Source: Dicyema japonicum (taxonomy: Eukaryota > Dicyemida > Rhombozoa > Dicyemidae). Taken from it: DNA of 64,000 nucleotides. The stretch is from the NCBI GenBank assembly GCA_011109175.1, contig RDEW01000026.1:513695-577694 (forward strand), read 5' to 3'. Shown one piece after another: positions 1-12,849 of the stretch. Position 1 is the first letter of the stretch; every line of letters starts with the position of its first letter. A model generated the notes under the pieces. The model was not told the origin of the DNA, did not search any database, and worked only from the letters and a program-made list of their open reading frames with translations. Made by a program: the position numbers and the translations under genes.

Positions 1-669
1 GTGACTGTTCTTCAGGATGAAATAAAGAATATGGCGCAAGAAATGGGCCATAAGGTAGTTTGATGAATATTTTGCAGCACGAAGAATTAAGGAATTCAAA
101 AAATCAAATTAAAGAACTAAAGGAAGAGATTGACAGAATTCAGAAGCAGTCGACGGCATATCAGCATCAATTAACAAAATACAAACAGTTGGGGGAGCAG
201 TCAAAGGAGAAGGTTGATAAACTTCAATTTCAGCTATCAAAGACTATAAAAGTAGCGACAAAGATAAAATTTAGGATTTTGAAAGTCAACAAGGAGTCAA
301 CAAATCACAACAGTCTAATTTGAAGACACTACAAGTCAGATTCAACAGAATGGCTGAAGAACTAGAAAAATGCAAGGAAGAGTTAAACCAATCACGGTGT
401 TTGTCTAAGGTTTGGACGAAATAATATAATCAAGGATGTATCGGTAGAACAGAAGCAGCACATGGAGGACGTTATAGCTGAAAACAAATTGTTAAAAAAA
501 CAGCAGCAAAATTTGCTGATGGCTTATTCTAAGCAAATTAGTCTTATTAGTAATTTGAAGAAACAAAAGGTTAATCATTTTAGATTATTCTTAGAATTTA
601 ATTGAATTTACAAAAACTGTAAATTTATTTGAAGAAAGACTCTCTAAGGCCATGGACAACAATAGTTAA
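1..669 (+). CDS. TEX9-like coiled-coil protein, 3' part (five exons, four mini-introns)
   Basis: C-terminal part of a coiled-coil protein; the 5' end is outside the window. Exons 1-54, 78-251, 275-409, 435-569 and 595-669 are separated by GT..AG introns of 23, 23, 25 and 25 nt (55-77, 252-274, 410-434, 570-594), all phase 0. Removing them gives one open frame ending in TAA at 667-669. The product is Lys/Glu/Gln-rich with heptad-like spacing. Segments such as AYQHQLTKYKQL, EKVDKLQFQLS and the end (AYSKQISLISNLKKQK then a short acidic tail) resemble my memory of testis-expressed protein 9 (TEX9), a ciliary/centrosomal coiled-coil protein. The role is inferred from that resemblance only. Another long coiled-coil protein is possible, but the exon structure is firm. 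Confidence 0.75.
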
Positions 670-765
670 TATCACTTAAGGGTTTGCAAACAATTTAATA
701 AAATTAAACAGACCATTATTTGTATTTAAATCCCACTTTATTCAACCAACAATAAAAAAGTTAAT

Positions 766-1952
766 ATTTAATAATCAACAACCTTCCTCGCCAGCCTCCT
801 CAGGCAGGTTCGATTCTGGTTGCTGAAACAACTCCGAGAGCGCCTTGTCCAATTGAACCCTCTGCCCATATGGCATCTCAGAGCTCTGCCTCCTATACTC
901 CAGTGTCAGGCTCTCTAGGGTCCGCTTTAACACAGTGGACTGTAGATAGGCCTGGAGCTTCCTATCTACCCCAACTGCTTCAGATAACCCTTGTGGTACT
1001 TTGTTGCAATTCCTTCCCACGTCATTACTATAGGAATAACGAGGACTTGCATCTGCCCCATCTCGTTTGCAAGAAAGTCATACTTCCTTTTTTTCTCCAC
1101 CTCCACAGTCAGCAAACGGTCTTGAGACGTGATGGCAACCTCTATGATAAGGACTTGGCCAGACTCCTTATCATGTACCACAATGTCCGGTTTATTGTGC
1201 TTGACTAGCACCGAGCTACGGATAACACTGTCTACCTTAATTTGGACCCTGGTGTTCTCTACTACAGATTGCATCTTATGAGTCCGCAACTTTCTGGTGT
1301 GGCGAATACCATACTTATTGCATAGTAGAAGATGAAGACTCTTTACTACTTCGTTATGCCTGTACATATAGTCGTGGCAGAGCATGGATCCACATCGAGT
1401 GGCTAAATGATCAACCGACATGCTCTTTGACTTACAATGAGGACATGTATTTGTTGATCGATCCCAAAAAATATTGCGATCTTGCATATACGTGTACAGC
1501 GCCTCCGATCGAGGTGAGTTGTCACCGTATTTTAGCCATATTGTCGACGACTTAAGGTCGACATGTGGGTTGTCCAATGCTCTGAAGAGGACCTTATGAA
1601 GGCTTTTTAAGTTGATCTTTTCCATCAAATTATTATATTGTAATTCGATCAACGCCTTCACATTTACTAGCCCACCATCATCAACACCATACTTAGCAGA
1701 CAAAAAAGGTCTGATAGTGCCTAGGTGGGTTGCCAGTGTTTTCTCGGTCGTTATTATGGCGTGCTTCCTAGCAGACACACTTGACCCAGCTATCAGGATG
1801 TCGTGCATTCGCATTAGGACACGCTCACTTAGTTGGAATACTCCACACAGTCCACGGCCGAATTTATCACGGGGTAAATATAGTCTCTCCTTATTGGCTG
1901 CCAGCACATGGACATGGTTCTCTCTGAGTACTCCACGGATCATAACATCCAT
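766..1952 (-). pseudogene. R2-like retroelement C-terminus: zinc finger plus restriction-like endonuclease
   Basis: An open frame (966-1952) continues in another frame to 775 after a one-base shift near 1000. It contains a C-x2-C-x8-H-x4-C finger (CPHC...H...C), then KPDIVV followed by IIEVAI and a downstream Lys-rich stretch. This order matches the C-terminal zinc finger and PD-(D/E)xK-like endonuclease of R2/NeSL-type non-LTR elements, which nick the target for target-primed reverse transcription. No reverse transcriptase lies upstream, so it is a 5'-truncated copy. Related reverse-transcriptase pieces occur at 5855-6540 and 30540-31110. Confidence 0.7.
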
Positions 1953-1959
1953 CTCATGA

Positions 1960-2200
1960 CTCCATGTTTATGCTCTACAATCATACTTCTTAATGTTTTC
2001 TTTAACACCACCGATTGAATGTAAGCTATTATTGGCATATCAATCGACAAAGCTTTCAATTGATTTCTGTAGCACGTGGAGATAATCCCTTCTCATGTCA
2101 AAAACACAGGGATAATGCTCACGATCCTCGTATAGCATGCTCAATTCTCCAGCAAGAAAGTCATACCTCTGTAGCTTTTCCACCTATGTATGCTTGAGTG
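1960..2200 (-). pseudogene. Second R2-like C-terminal fragment
   Basis: Read on the minus strand this gives VEKLQRYDFLAGEL and, after stops and shifts, AYIQSVVLKKTL. These match the end of the neighbouring endonuclease copy (VEKKRKYDFLANEM, AYLQSTVLKRTL) at the protein level but differ strongly in DNA. It is an older or different copy lying directly upstream of the first. Confidence 0.55.
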
Positions 2201-2495
2201 ATTCTTGTCTGGCGTTTCCGACTTGTATAATCACAATTTTGTCAGTCATGTGTCAACTCGGATTTCTACCCTCTGTCGTAACAATTGATCGAACCGAGTT
2301 TTTATACGTTTAGATTTCTTGATGCCATACATTCTCATAAATGCAGATAAATGCTTCTAACAATGAAAGATATGAACCTAGCGATCGTAATCATATGCGT
2401 TTTCTTTGTTTTCAAAACCCGCAAGATTCCATCCTTTCTTAGCGAAATATCAGATTTTCTTTCCATATCACTCAGAAACTTATGTTGTTAGCGTG
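2200..2495. other. No gene recognised
   Basis: A/T-rich unique-looking sequence between the R2-like fragments and the 5' boundary of the next retroelement. I see no coding signal or repeat in it. Confidence 0.4.
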
Positions 2496-5350
2496 GTGTC
2501 ATGTGGCTCACCAGAAATGATGTCACCCATTCCAAAAAGGAACGAAAAGAGCCAACAGCTTCTCCCCACCGTCCGGTGGTCCTCTCATCTCCTGTGTCTT
2601 CGACCTTGTCTGGTGTCCCCATTTTTCCAGACTTTTGATTCTTCTATGTGGGGACGTCAAAACCAATCCTAGTCCATGGAGAGGTTTTACAATTATACAA
2701 CTGAATACGAATGGGATCAGGAAGAAAATCTTTGAACTCCGGGCACTCCTCCGCGAAAATGAGGCTGATCTCGCTTTAATACAGGATCTCCCTCCATACC
2801 AACACCCTCTTTTCCCGGATACACAGTGATCCGTAAAGATCGTCAGGGAGGACGCGGAAGAGGACTACTTACTATTATAAAGAACGATATTCCTTTTATG
2901 GATACAACTCAACGAACCTCAGAGCTTCTTGGCACCGACAAGACTTTGGAGCAGATTACTGTCAAAATCGAGTTATTCCCGTCCTTTTGGATCCATTTGG
3001 CTAATTTATATATTCCTCCACAAGGATCGTAACCGTCATCTTACACCCCTGATTTATCACGCATTTCAACATTGAAAAATCTACTGTTATGTGGGGATCT
3101 TAATGCACGACATCCAGTTTGGCTCACTTCCCAATCCTCTGATAACCGAGAAGAACTCATTGCAAATTATCTTCCTGACCTGATTATACTGAACAACCCT
3201 AACTCACATACGAGGACCCCATTAAGGATGACTGATAGCCGCACATCCCCCGACTTAACACTATGCTCACCTTCTCTGGCTGGACTCATTTCCTGGAACG
3301 TCTTTTACGGCTTTTCCAGTGACCACAATCCAATCCTTCTAAAATTGAGAGGTCTTCGACGATACAGGAGACGGCCGGCGGAATCAAAAAGATTCAAGGA
3401 TTATACGAAGGTTGACTGGTCTGGTTTCAGTAACCTTGTGGATAAATTCTTGGCCCGGAGATTATCGTCTCCAATACGCTCTATTGATGAGGCGCAGAAA
3501 TTATCAGCGCTGCCATTCAGAAACTGACCATATTTTTATTCCTATATCGTCATACAAGAAGTTTATTCCTACCCTCAGCTCTTATACAATAAGTCTTATA
3601 AAACAGAGACCGGCTGAAGAGATGCCATCTGTTGGACATGAAGTCTTTGACAGTTCTTAGACAACTGAATAAAAGGATCTGTCAGAGCATAAAAGAACAA
3701 AGGACAAGAGATGGCAGCATCTAGTCAACCACCTCGACAGGAAAAGTACATCCCGACATTTCTGGAAAACTCTTAAACAAGTCAAGTCGGAGCTGGATGA
3801 TGCAGACGGAACCGGAAAGTCTTCCCTGAACACTTATGCCACCTACATCCTAACACCCTTATGAAACATTACGCTGGAATTAGCTTCAAACCATTCTCGA
3901 AACACCTGGACATTAAAGTGCGTACCCATAAACAGAAGAAGGAACCTTACCACGAACTATTCACAGATGACCAAGTCTTGAATGTGATCACCAGATTAAA
4001 GAGCTCAAGGGCGTGCGGGCCTGACAAAGTATCTTCTATTCACCTAAAACACCTAAGCCACTACGCAATTGGTTACCTCACGCAAATATACAACTGTCCA
4101 TTAACTATAATATTATTCCCAAGATTTGGAAGAATTCTATTATCAGACCGATATTGAAGACTGGGAAACCAGAGACAGAACCTGCCTCCTACAGGCCTAT
4201 TTCCGTTACCAGCACACTGTCAAAAATTATGGAGAAACTTGTATTATCAGTCATTATTCCGTATCTTCCACGTCCTATATTTCAACATGGTTTCCTCCGC
4301 GGTAAGTCCACCGCTACATACTTGGCAACCATATCGCAGTTCATTGCCGACGGTTTTAACACCCATCCCCGCCTCACAAACGCACAATCTTGGTTTCTAT
4401 TGACATCAACAAAGCCTTTGACACTGTTTCGAGGAAAATCCTGGTTGGAAAAATATTTTCTACTAATATTCGTCCGAATGTGAAATTATGGCTGGCCAAC
4501 TTTTTGTCTGGAAGACGTGGAAGAGTAGTCAGTGGTGATCTCAGATCTAGATCACGATTACTACCGAACGGGGTACCGCAGGGGTCTCCACTCTCACCAA
4601 TTCTATTCAACCTATTCCTACACGACCTACCTAATAATGGAGACGAAGATTCCTTGCTATTATCCTACGCAGACGATGTAGTCATTGCAATACGGAACCG
4701 CTCGACGCAAGTCGCATCCTTTAAAACTCAGGCAAAATTGAACACTCTTCACGATTGGATTGTTGGTAATCGACTTACGATTTTGCAACCAAGTCCATCT
4801 GTTCCACTTTCACTTCGGACCGTCGTTCTAAGGATGAACCGAGTATCTTTATTGGTCCCACTCGGATTCCAGTGACAAGGACTTTTCCGTTTCTACCCTC
4901 TACCAACAAACAATCGCGCCAGCCGTTGAGTATGCCTCCGTTGCATGGAGATTCGCGCTATCGGATTCTATGGTCCAAAGAGTCAACTCGATACACCAGA
5001 AAACAATCAGTATGCTTTGCCCACGTAATGGATCAACAGTCGACCCACTACTCATGGAAGCTAAGATCCGTAGTCGTGGCTCCGGATTTCTTCGCGTCTG
5101 TGAGGAAGATGGAAATCCGCTTCGCCTGATCCTTTCCATGGCAAGAGAAAACCGATTAAATAAGAAATTCCCCTCCCCGATCGGATTCCTCTGCAAACCC
5201 GAGAGAAGGCTTTTCCGGAAAATAGTGGGGACGATGGAAGATCACAGACGTCGAATGGCACAATTGATTGCGAGGACTATGATCACCTAACTGTTTGACT
5301 CTTTTGTCTTTCTTTCTCGGTGTTCCCGGGGTTATTAAAATAAACAAAAT
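2496..5350 (+). mobile_element. CR1/L2-like non-LTR element A with degenerate 2A leader (full length, decayed)
   Basis: It starts at a conserved boundary (GTGTCATGTGGCTCACC) and carries in order a short leader, a 2A-like stretch (2641-2679), an APE endonuclease (QLNTNGIRKK, then LLCGDLNARHPVWL, SSDHNPI) and a reverse transcriptase (SYRPISVTS, FQHGFLRGKSTATYL, GVPQGSPLSPILF, and YADD near 4670), then a C-terminal region to about 5290. The 3' end has TGATCACC...GGTGTTCCCGGGGTTATT followed by A/T-rich sequence. The frame is broken many times, so it is inactive. The endonuclease would nick target DNA for target-primed reverse transcription. Confidence 0.85.
2641..2679 (+). other. Degenerate 2A-like sequence of element A
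   Basis: Encodes LLCGDVKTNPSPW a few residues before the endonuclease. The 2A consensus is D-(V/I)-E-x-N-P-G-P. Here E is replaced by K and the final Gly by Ser, so ribosome skipping would be expected to fail. Confidence 0.7.
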
Positions 5351-5850
5351 AAATCACTCATAAACTGGTCCAGCATACACTCACTCTTATGAACAATCCA
5401 AGTAAGCCCCCTCCCCAATTTAGTTCCATTAATATATAATCTCTTTTTGTTTGTGACTTCAGGTGAATTTTATACTCTGACACGTCGAATGTCCAAATCT
5501 ATATTTTCATACTTTTTTGGTTAAATGTTAATTAAGCCAATGTAGAAATTATAAAGGGACAAGGCATGCTCGTTAATTGGTTTAAACATGTTTACAGTAT
5601 TAAGCTTTTATGCAACAAGTTTATAAACCCCTTTCTCACATTTTCAGCAATTGTGTTCAAGACTTCATGACATTACTTCCTTTGCCCTCTAAAACTCGAG
5701 GTACTTTGATGTCCATCCAGACATTTCGCTTCATTCATGGATTCAAGATTGGTTGCCGACTTTTCATAACTTCTCTTGAGACCAACAACATCGAAATAAT
5801 TATCAATCTCTTCCATCATTCAAACTATTGCATCTTCTTTCTCCGCAAGT
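5350..5850. other. A/T-rich spacer, nothing recognised
   Basis: Sequence between the 3' end of element A and the R2-like fragment. No ORF, repeat or RNA gene is recognised. Confidence 0.4.
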
Positions 5851-5854
5851 ATCT

Positions 5855-6540
5855 TCAGATCATTAATAAATAACAAATGGTTTTTGAATACGTTACCACT
5901 GACAGGTCACTTTTATAAATAAATAATTTTGGAAACTTGTTATTCAGGATTTTGCTCATTACTAAAACAAAAAGTTGGAGAGACAAAGAGTCTTCTTGCA
6001 GTATTCCAAGCTTCAATTCTAATGTCCCAATCCTCTCCATTTTTAAGTTAAAGATTAATCTCCATTTGGTAGTTAGACCCTTTACGAAATTTCCTATCCA
6101 GTTTGGAAGCCCCGAACATTCCAATACATGAAAATCATGATCGACTGAATCATATACTTTATAACGTCGATCCAAGTTGGAAATAAATTATTCCCATATT
6201 CATTGTTTATACACTGATTGATCAAGGCTTGCTCTTTGGCGCTTTGACACCTCTTCGCTCCCATTTGATTGTCAGAGACGAGGTCGAATGCTTAAGATAA
6301 TCAGTAAGTTTGTAATTAACACATTTAGTGTGTAATTAAAATAGACATGCACGTGATTGAACGCAAATCATTGGTGATCCAAAAGTTACTTTCTTAGGAA
6401 TTAGATAGGTTACTCCAGTGTACAACCACACATCCGGTTCTCCACTAACAATTTTCAATAGCTCACACAAAATATCGTAAAGGGGCTCAAATTTCTTGAT
6501 AAAAACAATGAACACCATTTCCAATTTGGTCAACATTCAA
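5855..6540 (-). pseudogene. R2-like reverse transcriptase fragment
   Basis: Minus-strand pieces give, in protein order, a segment ending in TGVTYLIPKK (6336-6536), a piece containing SLTIKWERRGVK (about 6190-6300), then KVYDSVDHDFHVLE, PNWIGNFVKGLTTKW and GTLELKLGILQEDSLSLQLF (5855-6175). This is the fingers-palm order of R2-type reverse transcriptases (Y-D-S-V-D-H, G-I-L-Q-G-D-S-L-S-P). Frameshifts and the lost G in GILQED show it is dead. It probably belongs to the same family as the endonuclease at 766-1952. Confidence 0.6.
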
Positions 6541-6714
6541 TTATCTTCTTGATATCCACTGGAGACTCTTCCACCTCAGTTATACATTTCCGACATGGTT
6601 AAAAGATTTTTGATTTTCAATTTTCGCCCACAGTTTTCCAAAAAGATAAACAATCATCTTTTCCTACTTCACACACAATACGCTGAGCATCTTCGTAAGA
6701 CTTTGATGAAATTA

Positions 6715-9140
6715 AGTTCATAAATCTACACTAACGTTCATCTGTGGTGATTGGAATGCCAAAGCAGGCATGAGAAGGAATAAAGAAGTCTGTATGGGAA
6801 TACATGGCAGAGGATATCGAAATCTCTCTGGACACTCTGTAATTCATCAAATCTGTATCTATGTAATACCACGTTTGAACACCCTACAAAGCACAAAACC
6901 ACCTGGGTTCGCACAAGAAGGTCCAATGACGGCAACAACACATATATTTATTACCAAATAAATTGTATTATCTCCCAATCTCTTTAAAGAGATTGTTGTC
7001 TGACTCAGGAGTTATGGAAGAACTATAACTTAAAATAAATAACTGACAGTGACCATAAATTAATAGTGGCCAGATTAAATATTAAACGATACTTCGAAAT
7101 TGAAGCAGTAAAGAGGAAAAGTACCTCTCTAAATGGACGTTTGGATGTGGAATTGTTGACTTTTGACACTTGGCAAAAAAGATACCAACAAAATGTCTCT
7201 AAACGATTGCGAGGTGTTAAAACCAGTAGCACCCCATCGACTGACCTTGGAAAGATCTTGGATATCTTAAAACTGTCGGCGACAGAGACTGTTGGATACC
7301 AGGAAAAAGATCGGAATAGACGTATGACCCCGTAATAAGAGAATTGTCGGAACAGCAGAAAGAAATACTTTCGAAACTGGGAAGTTCATTAAAGAGAAAA
7401 CGTAATCAAAAATAACATTTAAGAAAACGATTGAATGATCTCTGGCACAAATATTTGGACGATAAGGCGACTGAAATTGAAAACTGTCAGGAAGACGAAT
7501 GCTGCTAAATTACATACACGAGGAACTACGAAAAAGCCGCTGAAAATCTGCGACAACGTGGGTTATTATTTACAAAACCCAGAGGATGTAGCAAACCATA
7601 TTTCCAAACACTTCGAGGCACAGTTTAATTGGGATGAATATACCTAAATTTATTGGAAATCCAAGATCTCTTACAAATAAAATTACAATAATGATGTAAC
7701 AAATGCATTTATACACCTAAAAGGCAATCGTTCAGCTGACTATGATGGCATCCCGGGCGAGTTACTAAAACATGCTCCGGTTATTGTTGTGAATATAATC
7801 ACGGATTTATTAAACAAGTAGCCATAATTCTGATACACAAAGCGGGATCACTGGATGGATTAAGGCCTATTATTCTACTGTCAACTATCAGGAATACATT
7901 ATCGATCATAGTGCTTAACCATATACAAAAACCAGTGGAAAAATACCTTTCCCAAAGTCAAAGTGGGTTTAGAAGTGAAGGTCTACCTCAGATATCGTAT
8001 GGAGTCATCGATGGATTACATCAATATGTCAAAACTACAGGAAAGTTATTTACATCCTAGGAATTGATATAACGAAAGATTTTGACAACATCAGCAAAGA
8101 AAAACTCATAAGTATTCTACAGGAACTACTTAACGAGGACTTTCTGAGACAAATAAGTATACAACTTTCTGAAACTGAACAATTCGTGAGAATAAGAACT
8201 AAGAATTCAAAGAGTTTCAGTACCAACATGAGGACTCGACAAGGAGATTCCTTATCTCCAATTCTATTCATCACATACCTCGAAGCTGCCCTCAAGGAGC
8301 TGAGAAAGGAAATGGGTTCTAATTACGAAAATATAATTGTTATACACGGATGATTAGACTGTGTGTACTGACCAGAAAAGCCTACCAAATTTTAGTCCAA
8401 ACCGAAATTATTTTAAATAAATACAACCTGCGCATAAATATTACAAAAACGTACTACACACGAATCGAACGAGCCAAGTCAAGAAAAGACGAACTCAGGA
8501 GACATACAAAAAAACTCGGCTCACTACTGGTGACGCCGAGGATATTTGTCGAAGAAAATCGTTGGATACCATATACTTCAAAGAAATGTACAACATCTGG
8601 ATAAAAGGTATGTGTCACTGTAACTTCGTGTCAGACTATACGGCATGTTTATAAAGCCAATATACAATTCCGGAACATGGGGAACATCAAAAAACGATTT
8701 AGAGAGGCTAGATACTTTCCACAGAAGCCAACTGCGCAAATTGACTGGAATCTTCTGGCCGAGAAAAATATTTTAACGAGAAACTATGTGCTCTATGTAA
8801 ATCTACACTAATTAGCATGGATGTTATTCTATCGAGATGGCAGCTATTTGGACATATTCTTAGACTAGACCTCACTACGCCGTGTAGCAGAATAACGGAA
8901 AAATATTTCTACTGCGCAGGAAGTCACGGAGCAGACCAAGAAATACACTTCCAATTTGCTTAAAAGATGATTACGAAACAATCGGTCGTAAATTGGTGAC
9001 AGCAGACGACCTGGATGATGTTCGAATGAGGGCCAGAAACAAGATGGGTGGGCGAGGATGGCAAGGATGATAGATGTAAAGCATGGCTTAAGCGAAACCC
9101 TTTTATGGCTACGCGAAAGAGCTTTTAACTAACTAACTAG
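6715..9140 (+). mobile_element. RTE-like non-LTR element B1, decayed
   Basis: Endonuclease pieces (CGDWNAKAG near 6740, GIHGRGYRN, SDHKLIVARLNI near 7045) precede a linker and a reverse transcriptase (FIHLKGNRSADYDGIPGELL near 7710, LRPIILLSTIRN near 7860, IDITKDFDNISKEKL near 8065, TRQGDSLSPILF near 8235). The C-terminal region ends with a tail homologous to other copies (CGCGAAAGAGCTTTTAA then CTAA repeats, about 9110-9140). The domain order and 3' end match the better copy at 52197-55145. It has many frameshifts. Confidence 0.75.
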
Positions 9141-10690
9141 ACTTGGTTTTTTGGCGTCTGGGGGATGACTGCAAGAGTAAGAAGAAATGTTGGGATGAAC
9201 ATTTTTTTATTCTAATGTGAGATATGACGTGGGTTGTTTCATTCTCTGTTTTACATTTATCATGACTGCTCATTCTGTCTCTCCAAATTCTGAGTAATCC
9301 GAACGAAATAAACTGAATAAATACTCAACTTTTGGAGATCGTGTCTGTTTCGTCACTCTTGTATTCGAAACCTCTGGAGCGGTTATAGAATGAGCCAAGG
9401 AATCATAAATGAAATCGGGAATGCGATTGCGGCCAATATTTTTGTTTTTGTATAATGTACAAATGTACCTTTAATGACCTTTGTCCTATCGTTGTGGTAA
9501 CCTCTGGAGCCCTCGTCCTACGATTTCTTCAAAATACTTGGAAACTTCATTTTATCCAATTGGAGTACTTCTGTGTTGGCTACTCGAACAGATTACCTTG
9601 ACAGTCCAGAGAGGAATATCTATACAGTGTTAGGTCTCATAATTCCAATTTTTGTTTTTCATGCCAACAGTAGATAATTGATCTTTAAAGTGAACTTAGC
9701 CATCGGATTATCACGGTAACTTCAGATATACTAAAGAAAATAGTTATCGCTGTCAACATGCTCATTCAGGTTAAATTCTATGAAAGATTGAATTGAAGAT
9801 GTTGGGACCAGTTTGTTGTTGTCCTGCCTGTCGCGATTAGTTGTTTCAATTCACACATGATCGAAACATTTCCTGCTGCTCTGTGGTTTCTTTTAATCCT
9901 AAGGTCATTTAATCCACGTTTCAGGATGCGCCAAGTATGCTCTTATTCCTACTCCACTGGAGTGGTTCCCACAACTGTGTCTATTAATAACGTGTTGTTT
10001 GTAAATGTCTTACACCGAACGTAGGATAGTTCTTTGGTTTCCCCTCTAGATTGTTATGGAAGAAAGAGTCCTGAGCCATAAACCTCTCACCTCTCTCACA
10101 TGTAGATGTGAAGGTTAGGTATGTATGCCGATGTGGATCTAATTTCTCCTCAGCCGTATTTGCACAAAGTAGATCGTTCCATCGCGCTGTTTCTTCTGGG
10201 TTTTTAAGGACCCAAGGTTCCAACCTAAATTTGCTAATGGATTTTCCTGGTATCCTTGAATCAAATGCATAAAAAATGTTAAATAAGTTTTGAATATTGT
10301 CTCGTCAATAGTCTTTAATAAAAGTACAGATATAGTTGAAATAACACAATTAGTCACTTAATCAAAGACCTATAAATCAAATTTAGTTAAAAGTACTACA
10401 TAAATTGGCATTTGACAGGTTAAGACTGTTTATGGCAATATTTAACAGTTAATGGACAATTATGAAATTATTAAAAATCATCGATAATCAATTTGGCCTA
10501 ATAAGCAATCAATTCCTGAATAATTATGCTAAAATATTATTTTCATTTCCTAAAAACAGAATGGACTTGGTATCACATGAATAATAATGAAACGTATTGA
10601 TTGTAAACTATTGATTTAAACTTATCTCTGTGGTATATTAGTCGTACTGCCGTAAAAATTAATAAAATTATTATATCAAGGCCAATTTGG
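9141..10690. other. Unassigned region with a decayed minus-strand ORF
   Basis: No recognised gene. On the minus strand 9984-10250 encodes an open stretch containing WVLKNPEETARWNDLL and KNYPTFGVRHLQTTRY, followed toward 9150 by short interrupted stretches. This looks like an old transposon, but I cannot place it in a family. The last 300 bases before 10696 are A/T-rich and would hold the promoter of the downstream MARCH-like gene. Confidence 0.35.
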
Positions 10691-10695
10691 TTTTC

Positions 10696-11382
10696 ATGAA
10701 TATTTCTCAAGAACATAACTTGTCGACTGAGACTAATTTGGTATTCGAGTTTATCATTTGTAGAGCAGGTCATCTAGTGTGTCTTCAATATGCTGCCGCA
10801 TCTGTCAAACTGCTGAGGAATCGGGAAACTATCTTGTCCAACCTTGTAAATGCTCTGGAACCATTGGTTCATTCCATATTTACTGCCTCAATGTTAATAT
10901 TGATCATTAATTTGACAGATGTGGATAAAAACTGTCAAAAAGAGTCCTCAACAGCAAACATCTGAAATTCCAAACATCAATAACCCACTTTACTGTGAAA
11001 TTTGTAACACAAAATTCAATGTCAAAAAGAAATTTGTTGGAGTTTGTGATTTTTGTGACTTTAGTTTAAAAATATGAGAATTCCTGAAACAACAAAGACA
11101 GAGATATTTTATCATTTATTTTTTGTTTTCAATTTCGTGATAATGGCCTCGTCCTCTCTGGTTATGATCATATTCTTCCTCAACAACAACATTCGCAACA
11201 CTATTGGCAAATCCACAGCAGAACTCACTTGTTTGACATGTGGAGTTTTATTCTTTATTTCATTCTCTCTCATAATATTCATTGAATTGAGAATTAAAGT
11301 TTCATGTCACAGTTTTATCAGTAATTTCATTCAATGTAACTCATATTATGATGCTATTCAACCAAACAAGATGTTGGTCTAA
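10696..11382 (+). CDS. MARCH-type RING-CH membrane E3 ubiquitin ligase (four exons)
   Basis: Exons 10696-10740, 10764-10892, 10919-11041 and 11065-11382 are joined across GT..AG introns of 23, 26 and 23 nt, all phase 0, giving a complete 204-residue protein. Residues 26-87 form a C4HC3 RING-CH domain: CRIC (26-29), PCKC (42-45), H53, C56, W60, then CEIC (84-87). It is followed by two hydrophobic segments (HLFFVFNFVIMASSSLVMII and LTCLTCGVLFFISFSLIIFI). This is the layout of MARCH ligases, which transfer ubiquitin to membrane proteins at endosomes, ER or plasma membrane. The loop between WIKTVKK and CEIC is longer than usual. Subfamily is uncertain. The ATG at 10696 starts the frame that joins correctly to exon 2. 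Confidence 0.88.
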
Positions 11383-11640
11383 TTAATAACATTTAAAATA
11401 TATTTATTATTCATTGTACTTACCACCTCCTCATGCTATTAAGATATTTACATGTATTCTCAACCACCACTAATTTAATAACAACCAGCTTTTTTGCTAT
11501 TAAAAACTATTTACAATCTCTAAAGCAAATGAGTGTACTCTAAAGGCGGAGTCTACACAACAGAGAGGCAGAATGTATATGCAAAGGGGTTTCATTTCTA
11601 AGCCCACAAGAAAAGGTATAAGATTTATTGTCTAAATAAG
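11383..11640. other. A/T-rich 3' flank, nothing recognised
   Basis: 3' flank of the MARCH-like gene. No further coding signal. Confidence 0.4.
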
Positions 11641-11845
11641 TGATCCTCGTCTCTAAGGACACTCGCGGAGGATTACGCAGTGATCGGGGGCCGACTGATG
11701 GATACAGACGATCTGGACGAAATCAGGAAACGAACACGACAACGAAAAGAATGGAAAAGACTAACGAAAAACATGGCACAAGCGAAACCAAAACAGTGTT
11801 TACTGGTAACGTGAATGTGCTTTAACTAACTAGCTGATGAGTTCT
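11641..11845 (+). mobile_element. RTE-like element, 3'-terminal fragment
   Basis: Encodes the last residues of the RTE-like C-terminus (a DDLDEI-like stretch, then RKRTRQRKEWKRLTKN in the best frame) and ends in CGTGAATGTGCTTTAACTAA. That is the family 3' end also seen at 9110-9140 and, on the minus strand, at 52197-52240. Confidence 0.6.
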
Positions 11846-12849
11846 GCTGTGAATTTGCCTATCACCTATGCATCATGCTAAACGACATTTTTATGAAACA
11901 CATGCTATCCCACTCAGGCAGGGAATTCTAATATGTATACAGAAACCTGGGAAGCCGGTTGAACAGATAGAAAATCTCAGGCCATAATCCTTCTAACATC
12001 TCTGATTGTTCTGGAAAGGAATTCTCCCACTGTTGACGAATATCTGTCTCTGGACCAAATTGGTTTTAGAAGAGGAAGATCCACGGCTGATATCGGATGG
12101 AAACATATATGGATATGTGCCATGACCCAGAGATTCCAGAAGGCTGTTCACATACTGGAGATTGATCTCTCCCGAGCGTTCGATACTGTACGCAGAGACA
12201 AACTAATACTTGGTACGTTACTGAACGAAGACAGCCAAAGGATGATCCGGGTCCTACTTGCTGACACTGAAATACAATCTGGGTCGGTTCAGAGCGATCC
12301 CGTAAATTTGAGACACATATTGGCACTCCTCAAAGAGATTCTTTTATCGCCACTACTATTTGTTGTCTATCTGGAAGCCGACCTTCGGAACCTACGAGCC
12401 AAAACTGGGCCGACTTTGATCACAACTAATTTACGTGGATGACGTAGACTTTGTTTCGGAGGACATAAAGGAGATCAGGACTGTTCTAAATCATACTCCC
12501 TGAGTATTCGCGGATTGGTTTTTGAAAATGAACGAACAAAAGACTGAGGTCACAAATGTTAAAAGAGAAACTCAATTGACAGATGAAAAATGGAGAACAA
12601 ACAAAGTCGGCTCACTAATGATTAGGAAGATGTTCACCTGAAGAAAATGCTATCGATTGCTGCACTAGAAGACTAAAGTCCACAAGGCTACAATACTCAA
12701 ACGTATCCATAAAAGTGCATTTATTCTGCCTATTTTGCTGTACAACTCAGGAACATGGGGTTTGAATCAAACTTGTACTGAAAGTCTGAATGCTTTTCAC
12801 AAAAACAACTGAAATCTTTCTTGGACATACACTATCCGAAGGTGATCAG

